Source: Crossiella sp. SN42 (lineage in GTDB: Bacteria; Actinomycetota; Actinomycetes; Mycobacteriales; Pseudonocardiaceae). From it: a stretch of 64,000 nt of DNA. A program made the position numbers and the translations under genes. Where the stretch lies: contig NZ_JAMHIV010000004.1 of assembly GCF_023897065.1 (NCBI RefSeq), positions 62,001-126,000 of the forward strand, written 5' to 3'. Numbering within the stretch: the stretch's first letter is position 1; each line of letters begins with the position of its first letter. Below are positions 45,940-54,725 of this stretch, one piece after another. Under the pieces are notes generated by a model that did not search any database, was not told the DNA's origin, and worked only from the letters and a program-made list of their open reading frames with translations.

Positions 45940-45955
45940 GTCCCGCGTTTCCGGT

Positions 45956-46846
45956 TCAAACACCAAGGCGGGTGAGAGTGATGCCGTGGGGCATAGCGTT
46001 TTCGTTAACGTCAACCTGGTAGTCGGTGAACGCGCGCGGTGGGGTGCGTGGGTCGTTGCGCCGGACTTCGACGCGATCGAAGAGCTTGTGTGCTGGGGCG
46101 GAACCGAAGGCGTCGGCGTGGCTGAAGATGTAGATGCCGCGAGTGGTCATCTGGCCTCGGGTGGCGGAGCGGTCGTGGTCAAACATCATCTCCAGCGTGC
46201 GGAAGAGCAGTTCGAGGTCGCGGGAGCCGACCCCGGTTTGCTTGCCGCGGTTGGCGGAGTAGGCGATGGTGGTCTTGTACAGTCCATAGGGGACGGTCCA
46301 TTTTCCGCCCATCTCGGTGCTTTCGCCCTTGTCGATGTCCTCTTGTTTGGTCTGGGTGACCCGGGTGATCGCGTGGTCCATCGGCAGGATCGGGTCGATG
46401 CTGCGCGCGATGCCGACTTGGAGGGGGCCGTGGATTTGACCGAGTGCGCTGGTCTTGCCGACCGAGAGCACTCCGCCGAACAAGCGGATGTCGACGTAGC
46501 GTTCGCACAGCCAGGCCCGTGCGGGTTCGGCGGCTTTCCTGGTGACGGACTTGTCCAGCTTGAGGCCGTGGGCGGCGTAGGAGGCTTCCAGGCGCGTGTT
46601 GAGTGCGTGGCCGGCCTCAACGAATATCCCGTACCCTTCCTCGCCTTCCGCGGCCAGCGCGAGGGTGTCGCGGATCTTGCGTTTGATCGCCACGTCGCTG
46701 ACCAGGCCCTGGTTGGATTCATCGTCCATGCGGGGCCGGTTGCCGGCGTCGGGATCACCGTTGGGGTTGCCGTCGATGACGTCGAAGAGCAGGACGATGT
46801 CATGGCGGACGGTGGGGTCGAGGTGGGTGGCGATGCTGCTGGTCAT
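45956..46846 (-). CDS. cas7: type I-C Cascade backbone protein Cas7 (Csd2)
   Basis: 296 residues from ATG 46846. Cas7c features: HDIVLLFDVIDGNPNGDPDA start, MDDESNQGLVSDVAIKRKIR, VRLFGG-type block (DIRLFGGVLSV) and GLYKTTIAYSAN. Seven copies normally line the crRNA in the I-C complex. Last intact gene of the cas5-cas8c-cas7 operon. Confidence 0.93.
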   Translation of the reverse strand: MTSSIATHLDPTVRHDIVLLFDVIDGNPNGDPDAGNRPRMDDESNQGLVSDVAIKRKIRDTLALAAEGEEGYGIFVEAGHALNTRLEASYAAHGLKLDKSVTRKAAEPARAWLCERYVDIRLFGGVLSVGKTSALGQIHGPLQVGIARSIDPILPMDHAITRVTQTKQEDIDKGESTEMGGKWTVPYGLYKTTIAYSANRGKQTGVGSRDLELLFRTLEMMFDHDRSATRGQMTTRGIYIFSHADAFGSAPAHKLFDRVEVRRNDPRTPPRAFTDYQVDVNENAMPHGITLTRLGV

Positions 46847-46918
46847 CGGAGCGGTGTCTCCTTGTGCGGGAGGTCTGGTCGAGGTGTCGTCCGGGCGAAT
46901 GCCCGGAGGTCGTGCCAC

Positions 46919-48715
46919 TCAGGCCGGGTCGGCGTCGGTGAGCGGGTCTTTGGCCTCTGTGCGACGGGCCCGCTGGTGGTGGTAGCCGAGCATGAACAGG
47001 GCCTGCTGTTCCAGGTTGGCGGTGAGCAGGATGTTGTCGTTGACGTCGTAGAGCTCGAACAGTTCGTTGAGTTTCTTGTCGTAGAAGCTCGCCAGGGCTG
47101 GTTTGGTGCGACGAAGTTTGCGCAGCCATGCCACGGCATCGCGGCGTCCGGCTACCAAGGCGGCGCGCGGGTTGGCTGAAGCGCTGGCGAAGAACCGGTC
47201 GCCGTAGGTGGTGTTCACCTGGCCGCTGGTCTTCTTCTCCCCCGCGGCCGCACGATCGGTTTGCTGAGGTGTGCGGGGGCGGTGGGCCTCGTACTGGATT
47301 CGTTCGAGCAGGGCGAAGGTTCGGCCGGCCAGGTAGCCGGGTTGGGTGTTGGTCTCGTCGAGTCCAGGCATGGGGATGCCTTCCAAGTAGGGCAGGCGGT
47401 TCAGAGACAGGCGGATCAGCGCGGCGCGGGTCTCATCGAGGTGTCCGTCAGTGCGAATGCGGTGGAGTAGGTGCACCAAGAGCGAGCCGGGCACGGGCGT
47501 GCCGTGGATGGCCGCGCGCAGCAGGTCCCGTTGCACCGTATGGGGTCGGGCTGCGTTCTTGGCGTCGAACTCGGCATACCGCTTGGTCTTGGTGATCCAG
47601 CGCCCTGTGGCCAGAGCGAGGGTGCGGATACTCGGCCGCGGTAGGTCGGAGTCCCAGCGGCTGGTGATTTCCAGGTCGGTGAACCAGCGGCTGATCCGCT
47701 CGTCCAGGTCGGCCAGGGGCATGTCGATCCAGTCACGCACCATGACGCGGGCGATGTTGCCGCCGACGGTCAGGGAGTAGAACTTCTCGGTGTTGACACG
47801 GCGGTCAGGTTTTTGTCCTGCGTGGACGGATTGGATCAGCTTGGTGATCCGTGCGGGGTCGGGTTTGAGCAGGAGTCGCGCAGAGACCTCTGTGTCGGGG
47901 TTGGTGGCCCACCAGGCGATGCGGCTGTCCTGTCCGCCATAGCTGGCGCTGTCCGGGGAGGAGAGCACACCGAGCAGGCCGGAGTTGAGCGCATCGCCAC
48001 AGCTCATGCAGATCGGGGTGTGGCCGAGTCCGGTGGTCAGGTCGTAGCCGAAGACTCGTTCGTTGACCGAGATCAGCGCGGCGTCATTGGTGGCGCCGGG
48101 GATCCAGCGGGCGGGGATCTTGCCGGGCACGGTGTCCAGCAGCGGCCCATGTTGGCCGCACACCAGGCACAGGCCGGTGTGGCCGCCGCCTTTGCGGCGC
48201 CCGACCTCCTCGGTCCAGAACGGCACGACCGAGGGTGCCTGGTAGGCCGGCTCGCCCGCGACGGTGATCAGGATTCCGTCCTTGGCCGCGACCGGTTCCT
48301 CCGGCAGGACCTGGTTGATCTGGCCGCGCTGGAAGAAGGCCGCGATCGCGGCGGGGACGGGATCGTGCTGTGCGTGCGGGCTGTGCGCCCAGCGCTGGGT
48401 CAGCTCGACGAAGGCGTGGTGGCACTTGGCCACTCGCTCCGGTTTGGTGGTCTCGTCACCGTGGCCCAGGACGTACTGGGCGTCGTCGGCGGCCAGGTTC
48501 GCGGCCACCCCGACGGTGCGCACCGCGGTGGGCACGGTGTGCAGCTGCCCGCGGTTGCCGCGAGTGTCATCGGCGGATTGCAACGGCAGCAACGGTGCGG
48601 CGGCCTGTCCGTCGAGAGTGAGTTCCAGGCGCCACCGGAACTCCCGGCCGCGGTGGAACGGGCGTGCGGCCGGTGAGCGGCGCTGGGCATACTCGACCAG
48701 TCGTTGGATGAGCAT
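46919..48715 (-). CDS. cas8c: type I-C large subunit Cas8c (Csd1)
   Basis: 598 residues from ATG 48715, overlapping the cas5 stop (TAATG). N-terminus MLIQRLVEYAQRR is typical of Csd1/Cas8c; two CxxC pairs (CLVCGQHG, CMSCGDALN) could bind zinc. Cas8c recognises the PAM and, through an internal start in other systems, also yields the Cas11c small subunit; a similar internal start here cannot be verified. Length is normal. Confidence 0.93.
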   Translation of the reverse strand: MLIQRLVEYAQRRSPAARPFHRGREFRWRLELTLDGQAAAPLLPLQSADDTRGNRGQLHTVPTAVRTVGVAANLAADDAQYVLGHGDETTKPERVAKCHHAFVELTQRWAHSPHAQHDPVPAAIAAFFQRGQINQVLPEEPVAAKDGILITVAGEPAYQAPSVVPFWTEEVGRRKGGGHTGLCLVCGQHGPLLDTVPGKIPARWIPGATNDAALISVNERVFGYDLTTGLGHTPICMSCGDALNSGLLGVLSSPDSASYGGQDSRIAWWATNPDTEVSARLLLKPDPARITKLIQSVHAGQKPDRRVNTEKFYSLTVGGNIARVMVRDWIDMPLADLDERISRWFTDLEITSRWDSDLPRPSIRTLALATGRWITKTKRYAEFDAKNAARPHTVQRDLLRAAIHGTPVPGSLLVHLLHRIRTDGHLDETRAALIRLSLNRLPYLEGIPMPGLDETNTQPGYLAGRTFALLERIQYEAHRPRTPQQTDRAAAGEKKTSGQVNTTYGDRFFASASANPRAALVAGRRDAVAWLRKLRRTKPALASFYDKKLNELFELYDVNDNILLTANLEQQALFMLGYHHQRARRTEAKDPLTDADPA

Positions 48716-49395
48716 TAAACCGCTCCGACGGGTTGCGGTTGCACGGGAATGCCTTCGAGCGGGATGTCGATCACGCCGTTGCTCATGCGGGCGTGAAACC
48801 AGGTGAAGGACAACGGCTCGGTGGAGCGGTCCACGGTGTGCAGCATCAGGCCGAGGTCGGCGCTGAGGTCGATCGGCGGGTCCGGGGTGGGGTCGCCGAA
48901 ATAGGCGGTGAACTCCTTGGTGCCCAGGTAGGGCTGGGAGAAGCACCTTCCGGCGGTGACGCGGCGGCGGAACTGATCACGGTAGGCCGCGACCGGTTTG
49001 GTGGCGCGGTCGCGGAGTTCGACCTGGGCGTGGATGCGGTAGGCCACGTCCTTGAGGCAGACCGCGTTGCGCTGGACGCGGTGGGCGGCGGTGTCGATTT
49101 TCCTGCGCCCGGTGACGGCGTCGGCCAGGCTGGGCAGGTCGATGGTTTCGTTGCGGCGGAAGGTGAACTGGCGGATCGGTTTGAGCATCTCGATGCAGCT
49201 GACGCGCCAGGCCATCTCGGGCTTCCAGAAGATCGATTCCAGGATGCCGGCGGCAGCTGACGGCGTGGGCACGTCGTAGCTCATCCGTTCGACCTTCAAT
49301 TCCGGGCGGGTGAACAGCGCCCCCTCGCCCCATACCTGCACCACGACCGGTGGCAGGCCCCCTGGCCTGGCCGCACCAGTGAACTCTGATCTCAT
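48715..49395 (-). CDS. cas5c: type I-C Cas5 (Cas5c), crRNA-processing nuclease
   Basis: 226 residues from ATG 49395. RAMP-type fold: VQVWGEGALFTRPELKVER, SYDVPTPSAAAGILESIFWK, CFSQPYLGTKEF. In type I-C, which lacks Cas6, Cas5c cuts the repeat RNA. First gene of the effector operon. A TTC-flanked target for the repeat-like RNA at 49522-49624 lies just upstream of the ATG. Confidence 0.93.
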   Translation of the reverse strand: MRSEFTGAARPGGLPPVVVQVWGEGALFTRPELKVERMSYDVPTPSAAAGILESIFWKPEMAWRVSCIEMLKPIRQFTFRRNETIDLPSLADAVTGRRKIDTAAHRVQRNAVCLKDVAYRIHAQVELRDRATKPVAAYRDQFRRRVTAGRCFSQPYLGTKEFTAYFGDPTPDPPIDLSADLGLMLHTVDRSTEPLSFTWFHARMSNGVIDIPLEGIPVQPQPVGAV

Positions 49396-49404
49396 GAGTC
49401 CATG

Positions 49405-49424
49405 TTCATCTGATTGGTAGTTGT
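49405..49424 (+). promoter_or_regulatory. PAM-flanked partial target site upstream of cas5
   Basis: TTC at 49405-49407 is the type I-C PAM. The next 17 bases, ATCTGATTGGTAGTTGT (49408-49424), match the pseudo-spacer ATCTGTGTGGTCGTTGT in 14 positions, with mismatches at 6, 7 and 12. Every sixth base is flipped out in type I R-loops, so two of the three differences are harmless. Pairing ends at position 17, which favours binding without full R-loop and Cas3 cutting. The site ends 10 bp before the cas5 start codon (49395). Confidence 0.7.
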
Positions 49425-49521
49425 TTCGAAGCTGATCGGCGTGGTTTCACTCGACCGAGAGGCTGGGCTACCTGAACGGCCTAGTGGGGCGTGAGCGGGC
49501 TTCGCGGCGAGCAGATCGCCC

Positions 49522-49624
49522 AGCCGGGAGCGGACGTCGAACCGCCCCCGGCTGACCTGCGGTGATCTCTACAACGACCACACAGATGTTGCGATCCTCG
49601 GCAGGCATGACTGCCAGCGCTGCG
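49522..49624 (-). ncRNA. crRNA-like guide (CreR-like), single degenerate repeat and pseudo-spacer
   Basis: On the minus strand 49624-49588 resembles the array repeat: CAGC near the 5' side, a changed but still self-complementary stem (GGCAG/CTGCC) and an identical 12-base 3' end GAGGATCGCAAC. A 34-base pseudo-spacer (49587-49554) follows, the same length as array spacers, then a strong hairpin (arms 49553-49542 and 49533-49522, 11 of 12 pairs) in place of a second repeat. It lies between the cas3 stop and cas5 start. Its 5' part pairs with the TTC-flanked site before cas5, so I infer a Cascade-bound repressor RNA. A promoter was not identified. Confidence 0.65.
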
Positions 49625-49700
49625 GACATCTTGACTGCCGCAGCTCGTGTCGGCCACGTCAGTGCCTGACACCTCACACCTACTGGCCTTTTGCCCATCG

Positions 49701-51971
49701 CTAGATCACAAAACCCTCGCCGAAGCTTTCCTCGTCCAGGCCAAGGTCTGGGTCGTAGGCGCCACGCCACTCGTAGAGGTCACCGATGACGGGGCTCAGC
49801 AGCGGGACGATGTCCGCGCGGCTGGCCAGGTCGGCGCGAAGGGACACAGTCCAGGGCTGAAGCTGGCGGAGGGTGTCCCGCTGGGGACGGCCGGGGTCGC
49901 GAAGGTCATCGAGGCGTTGTCTCACAGTCTCGCTGGACTTCCAGCTGGTGATGGCGACGCTGATGCTGTCGTCGTCGATCATGCGGAAGGCCAGGGATCG
50001 ATCTCGGCGCGCACTCCGGCCGGCGTCCTTCTCCGGGCCATCGGCGACTGCGAGGAAGTCCAAGTGCCTTCGGTTGCGCTGGATGACCTGTCCGCGGGGT
50101 GCGGCAGACCAGTCAGCTCCGGCTTCGTTGTCCAACCCCAGGGTGAGGTAGAGGTCCTCGAAGTAGCGCTGGAGGGCCTCCAAGTTGTCCGGATCGGCCA
50201 GCGGCGCCCTTCCGAAATGGAGCCGGGTGCTGCCGGTTGCGGTCCGGTAGTCCCGGGGCTGCCCTCCCTCGACAGGGTCGAAGATCACTACCCGCCCGCG
50301 GCGGAGATGCCCTTCCCGGTTGGCGCGGCCGGCGGCCTGCAACAGGGACTCAGCCGGTGCCAACGCCCGGAACACCACCGGGAAATCGACGTCTACTCCT
50401 GCTTCCACGAGCGGTGTGGCCACCACGGTCACCGGCTTTCCCGTCTTCAGGCGCCGGGTCGTCTTCGCCAACACCTCCAGCCGGTGGCGTGGGCACATCC
50501 GGGTCGACAGGTGCAGCGGTGTCTGGCCGGTGGCTTTGTGGAGCATGTGGAAGACGGTGCGGGCGTCGCGGACGGTGTTGACCACGACCAGGGACTGCTG
50601 CTCGACCGCGACGGCGGCGACCACGTCGGCCCAGGACGGCTTGGGATCCAGCCACCACCGGAAGTCCACCCGCTGCGTCTGGGCGAACATCCGGGCCGGT
50701 TCCCGGACCACCTCGTGGATCTGTAGATCGTCCCAGACGGAGAGGCGTTCGAAGGTCGGCTGGGTTGCCGAGGTGAGCAGCACGGTGAGGCCGAAGTGCT
50801 CGACCAAGGTGCGCAGCGCGCTCAGGATCGGCAGCAGCAACGGCTTCGGCAGGGCTTGGACCTCGTCGAGCACCAGCACGGCGTTGCTCAGCCGGTGCAG
50901 CTTGCGCATCCGAGAGGGTTTGCGGGCGAACAGGGAGTCGAACAACTGCACGGTGGTGGTCACCACGAACGGGGCGTCCCAGTTCTCCGCAGCCAGCTTG
51001 GCCCACCGCTCGCCCGCATCGGCCTGTTCGGCCGTCAGTTCCTTGCCGCTCTTCTCGAAGGACACCGAGGAGTGGTGCTCCAGCACGACCGGGTCGTCCT
51101 CGTCGTCGAGCAGGGATCGGTAGACCGCCGCGTTCTGCTCGGTGACCGTCATGAAGGGCACCGCGACGATCACCCGGGACTTGCCGTGCCGGGCCGCATG
51201 GTGCAGGGCGAAGGCCCCGCTGGCGAGGGTCTTGCCCGAACCGGTGGGAGCAGCCATCCGGTAGACACCGGGTTTCCCTTGTGCTGCCGCGACTGCGGCG
51301 TCGTAGAGCTCGGCGCGCACCCCTGCCACCGGCGAGGCGGCCTGGCCCGCGATCATCTCCGCACGGTTGCGGTCGAAGCGCTCCAGCAGCACCTTCCAGT
51401 CCGCTGACGGAGCGATCTGCGGGCCGCCCAGACCGCGCCGGTACGCGCCGGTGTCGAGATGATCGGCATCGACCAGCGCGGAGAACACCATCCGGATGCC
51501 CATCTCCAGCAACAGCTCCGCACCAGGGGCCAACCACGGCTCGGGGATCAGGAACGGGCCGTTGAGGACCTTGGCTGCTTCGGGCACCTCGGCGAGGAAC
51601 CGCCGCGTGGTCTCGGGTTCATCCGGCTGCTCGGCCCGCTCAACCTTGTCCTGGATAGTGGTGCAGTCGCGGAGACCACCGTGGTGACCCAGAACCGCCA
51701 TCGCGCACACGTCCGCGGTTTGGGCCAGCAGCCGGGCACCGAGTTCCTTATGGTCGATGCCCACCGGCCTGGACGTGCCGGCCACCAAAGCCAGCTTGGC
51801 CTGCCACGCCCGCCCAGCCTTGCCCGCGTCATGGAACAGCCCCAGCGCGTAGGCCAGGTCGCCTGCGCAGAAGCCCTCAGCGAAGCACCTGGCCCACCGC
51901 GCGGTTGAACGGAGATGGTCGGCCAGGCCATGCCAGCCACTACCCGGACTATCCGGGCTATGCGCCCACAT
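49701..51971 (-). CDS. cas3: Cas3 nuclease-helicase, type I-C
   Basis: 756 residues; TAGGAGAAG precedes ATG 51971. N-terminal HD nuclease (LFHDAGKAGRAW; GHHGGLRD), then SF2 helicase: Walker A APTGSGKTLASGAF, LVLDEVQALPKPLLLP (DEVQ box), LLTSATQPTF, and QAAGRANREG. Complete length for Cas3. It is transcribed apart from cas5-8-7: 305 bp separate its stop from the cas5 start, and that gap holds the crRNA-like element. Confidence 0.93.
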   Translation of the reverse strand: MWAHSPDSPGSGWHGLADHLRSTARWARCFAEGFCAGDLAYALGLFHDAGKAGRAWQAKLALVAGTSRPVGIDHKELGARLLAQTADVCAMAVLGHHGGLRDCTTIQDKVERAEQPDEPETTRRFLAEVPEAAKVLNGPFLIPEPWLAPGAELLLEMGIRMVFSALVDADHLDTGAYRRGLGGPQIAPSADWKVLLERFDRNRAEMIAGQAASPVAGVRAELYDAAVAAAQGKPGVYRMAAPTGSGKTLASGAFALHHAARHGKSRVIVAVPFMTVTEQNAAVYRSLLDDEDDPVVLEHHSSVSFEKSGKELTAEQADAGERWAKLAAENWDAPFVVTTTVQLFDSLFARKPSRMRKLHRLSNAVLVLDEVQALPKPLLLPILSALRTLVEHFGLTVLLTSATQPTFERLSVWDDLQIHEVVREPARMFAQTQRVDFRWWLDPKPSWADVVAAVAVEQQSLVVVNTVRDARTVFHMLHKATGQTPLHLSTRMCPRHRLEVLAKTTRRLKTGKPVTVVATPLVEAGVDVDFPVVFRALAPAESLLQAAGRANREGHLRRGRVVIFDPVEGGQPRDYRTATGSTRLHFGRAPLADPDNLEALQRYFEDLYLTLGLDNEAGADWSAAPRGQVIQRNRRHLDFLAVADGPEKDAGRSARRDRSLAFRMIDDDSISVAITSWKSSETVRQRLDDLRDPGRPQRDTLRQLQPWTVSLRADLASRADIVPLLSPVIGDLYEWRGAYDPDLGLDEESFGEGFVI

Positions 51972-52054
51972 CCGCTGCTTCTCCTACAGCTCGACCACTC
52001 TCGACGCCGGGACCGTAGAGCCAGCCCCTGACAAATCTGGATAGCTCCAGGTCA

Positions 52055-52237
52055 GCTGCCATCTCACCAGTCCTGGACGGCCGGTGCTTGTCCGGGAGTC
52101 TGATGGTCCGGAGGGATCGGATCTGGAGTTGCGATCCGCACCGGTTCTGGAGAGCCGGTGCTGTGACTGGCACGCGGTCGCCTCGCGGCGCTGGCTGGAC
52201 GTTGCGATCCTCACTAGTTCCGAAGGGCCGGTGCGGG
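52055..52237 (-). CRISPR. degenerate CRISPR mini-array upstream of cas3
   Basis: Three repeat-like 37-bp blocks at 52055-52091, 52128-52164 and 52201-52237, separated by two 36-bp spacers. The middle one keeps GTTGCGATCC and the GCCGGTGCTGT end; the outer two are more mutated. Orientation equals that of the main array. It begins 83 bp upstream of the cas3 ATG. Either a relic of an older array on the other flank or a second set of regulatory guides; no TTC-flanked match to its spacers was found near cas3 or cas5. Confidence 0.75.
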
Positions 52238-52969
52238 CCTGCGGTCGGCTGGTGATCGCAAGCCCACTCGGTGGAGAAGGGCGTCGTGGTGGCCGATGCA
52301 GCGCTGGTGGCGCAGCGGGAATCTGTGCCCACGTGTCGCTGCGGAACCCGGGCCGGGATCGCGGTCTGGCAGCTGTCACGGTCAGCGCAGTCAGACCGTG
52401 ACGGATCGTCGCGGCGGCGTCCGTGACGATCTTTAGCGCCGACGCCCGCAGGCTGTGCTCCCGAGCGGCGGGCCAACGGCCGGCAGTAGGGCGCACTGAG
52501 CCATCTGACCTGGGGGCCGGTTCCCGCCTTGATCCCGCGGCCGCTGGGGGCAGCCGTGGTGCATCAGGGCGCTGGGATGTTTCGCTCGGGTGAGCGAAGA
52601 GCAGCGCAGGCAGTTGGCGTCGGCCGCGCCCGTCTGCTGGAAGAACGCGAGGGCGCTTGTGCCGTGGCTATGTCCGTCGGCATCGAGCAGGACATCGAGG
52701 TGCTCACGGTGTTCGTCGACGACGGGGTGTACCGGTCCTGACGGTGTCCGCCGCGGCCCGCCGGGACTGCGGGCGTGGCTGGTGCGGCACCGGGCGGCCG
52801 AGGCCCGGCAGTCCCGGTCCCTGCCTCCCGGCCTGACCGAAGGTGTGTCCGCCGTTGGGGACGCTGATGTGCACCTGTTCGGTAGATGAGGTATAGGTGC
52901 GCCCGTTCTGAACGCAACACCTGCTCCGCTGTGGTACCTCTTCGGGCCTTCGAGGAAGGTAAGGCGGGC
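52238..52969. other. region without a supported gene
   Basis: Open frames on both strands have no recognisable domains. One plus-strand frame (52590-52741) contains VGIEQDIEVLTVFVDDGVY, which looks protein-like but stops early; it may be gene debris. Confidence 0.3.
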
Positions 52970-53494
52970 GTGAACGAAAAGAAGCTGCCAAGCCAGGAGA
53001 TCATGCGACGCGCGCGAGTTCAGCGTGCGCCACTCGTCGTGCGAGGCATGCCCATCCAATGCTGGCGCTGCAAAAGCGACGACATGGCGGTCGTGGTCAT
53101 CCACCATGACTGCTACATCGGCACCCCAGGCTACGGGTTGGTGATCACCGACGAGGAGCTCTCCCTCGCCTATGCCCGGGAGTTGTTGCAGATCGCAGCG
53201 CATCCACAGGCTGAGACGATCAAGGTCCGGTTCAGCCGAACAGCGAGCGATAGCTACCTGTCCAACGGCTGTACCGCCTGCGACTCCCTGTTCGGGGCGT
53301 CCTTCGTTTCCGCGGACCTGAACACGCTGCTCCATGAGGACGCGATCGGCACGCTTCCTGTACTGGCGACGGTGGAACGGGAGGCCCTCGAGTGGTACGT
53401 CCTTGAAGGGCTGGCTGGGACATCAGGCAGTCTCGCCCGGTGCTTTGAGGACGATGCCTTCACCAAGGTGGCTACCGACATCTCCGCAGACTGA
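52970..53494 (+). CDS. hypothetical zinc-ribbon-like protein
   Basis: 174 residues from GTG 52970 with a GAGGAAGG site. Two cysteine pairs, CWRCKSDD near residue 31 and CTACDSLFG near residue 104, could form one zinc ribbon interrupted by a 70-residue beta-rich region. The C-terminal third is acidic. No family is recognised with certainty. It stands alone, with decayed genes downstream. Confidence 0.6.
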   Translation: MNEKKLPSQEIMRRARVQRAPLVVRGMPIQCWRCKSDDMAVVVIHHDCYIGTPGYGLVITDEELSLAYARELLQIAAHPQAETIKVRFSRTASDSYLSNGCTACDSLFGASFVSADLNTLLHEDAIGTLPVLATVEREALEWYVLEGLAGTSGSLARCFEDDAFTKVATDISAD

Positions 53495-53589
53495 CCTGCG
53501 CCAGCCCGAACGCGGCAGCGGTCAGCACAACAAGGTCAGCGTCGTCGAGACATCCTGCCGAGTGTGAAGCCCGAGACCTGCGTGTTGTA

Positions 53590-54040
53590 CCGACTGTGGT
53601 CGCTGCCAAGGTCTACGTCGCCTTCGTCAACGACGAACCGGTTGCCCACCTCAGGGTTCCACCAAGAGCATGGCCATCGGCCCGCACGGCAACCGCACCT
53701 ACGCCATGGAGGCCCGCGGCTCCCGACTGGTCGTCATGCCCGAATGGCAAGGTGCTGGTCTGAGCGTGCGCTTCCTCGACCACATCGCCCAGCTGCACCG
53801 GCGGCGGCGTGCTGCCCGGGGCGACGGATCACCACCCTGTTCCACAGCTCCCATCCCCAGCTGTGCACAGCGCTGCGCCGCGACCGCCGCTGGCGGCAGA
53901 TCTCCGCCTCCCTCTACGGCGGCGACAAGTCGCGCAGTAACCAGACCCTGGACGACCGCGGCACCGGCCTTCGCACCGGCTACGGCGGCCACTTCCGCGC
54001 CGTACAAAGATTTCGCTACTACGGAGAGGCGGCCTGCTGA
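53590..54040 (+). pseudogene. GNAT acetyltransferase-like gene, multiply frameshifted
   Basis: Pieces of one protein appear in three frames: KVYVAFVNDEPVAHLRVP (about 53605), then SRLVVMPEWQGAGLSVRFLD (about 53725), then TLFHSSHPQLCTALRRDRRW and GTGLRTGYGGHFRAVQRFRY ending at the TGA at 54040. The VMPEWQGAG block is the acetyl-CoA loop of GNAT enzymes. At least two frameshifts. The stop codon overlaps the start of the following formyltransferase remnant, so the two were once coupled. Confidence 0.65.
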
Positions 54041-54706
54041 ACATCTACCTCTCCGGCCGCGGCGTGTTCGGCGTCAGGGCGAAAGCAGCGGCCGCCGCCG
54101 GCCACCGCATCCCCGGCACCGCCTCACCCAACCCGCAAGCCCGGCCAGGACCCGGATAACCCGTTGCATCGGGACCGGCTGCGGTCCTGGTCCTACCCCC
54201 GCCACACCCCGTGGACACCGGCAGCCGAGCTGCGGGCCCGCCACGTTCCCGAGGACACCGCGGTCATCGTGGCCGCGCACTCCCACGCCTTCATCGGCCG
54301 CGCCACCCGGGCCCGCGCCCAGGTGGCCGCGATCCGCTACCACCCCAGCCTGCCGCCACTGCACCGCGGCCGCGACGCCATCCGCTGGACCATCCGCGAC
54401 GGCGAAAAAGTCACCGGCGGCACCGTCTACCACCTCACCGACCGGGTCGACGCCGGACCGGTTGCCGCCCAGGAACACGTCTTCGTCCCGCCGGGTGCGA
54501 CTGCGGAGAACCTTTGGCGCGAACAGCTGGCCTCGCTCGGGGTGGAGCTGCTGCTGCGCGTGCTGCACGATCTGGCGGCCGGGCACCGGGTTGAGGTTCC
54601 GCAGTCGGAACAGCTGGCGACGTGGGAACCCGCACTGGACGCAGCTCCACTGCTCAAACCCGAGCTACCGGAGCTACCAGCAGGCCCGCCTACTGCAAGC
54701 TCGTGA
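54037..54706 (+). pseudogene. formyltransferase-like gene, lost start codon and frameshift
   Basis: The C-terminal frame (54164-54706) is clearly a formyl transferase N-terminal-type domain: VIVAAHSHAFIGRATRARA, RYHPSLPPLHRGRDAIRWTI (HPSLLPxxRG-like), VTGGTVYHLTDRVDAGP. The expected N-terminus NIYLSGRGVFGVRAKAAAAA is in another frame from 54040, preceded by CTG (54037) where ATG would give the usual ATGA overlap with the GNAT gene. A +1 frameshift lies between about 54100 and 54160. Confidence 0.7.
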
Positions 54707-54725
54707 TCGTCCCGCAAGAAGCCGT

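Noticed and set aside
44786-45975. Long frames through the CRISPR array
   Set aside because: They are products of the 37-bp repeat; periodic peptide repeats such as RSSPAWEGRCC simply mirror the DNA repeat.
45920-47179. A 419-codon plus-strand frame opposite cas7 and cas8c
   Set aside because: Antisense of clearly recognisable Cas7 and Cas8c.
52092-52200. Mini-array spacers as guides against the cas3 or cas5 promoter
   Set aside because: The best partial matches (7 bases or fewer) lacked a TTC on the correct side.
52433-53335. A 300-codon minus frame over the zinc-ribbon gene
   Set aside because: The plus frame has a better start site and paired CxxC motifs; the minus frame lacks any motif.
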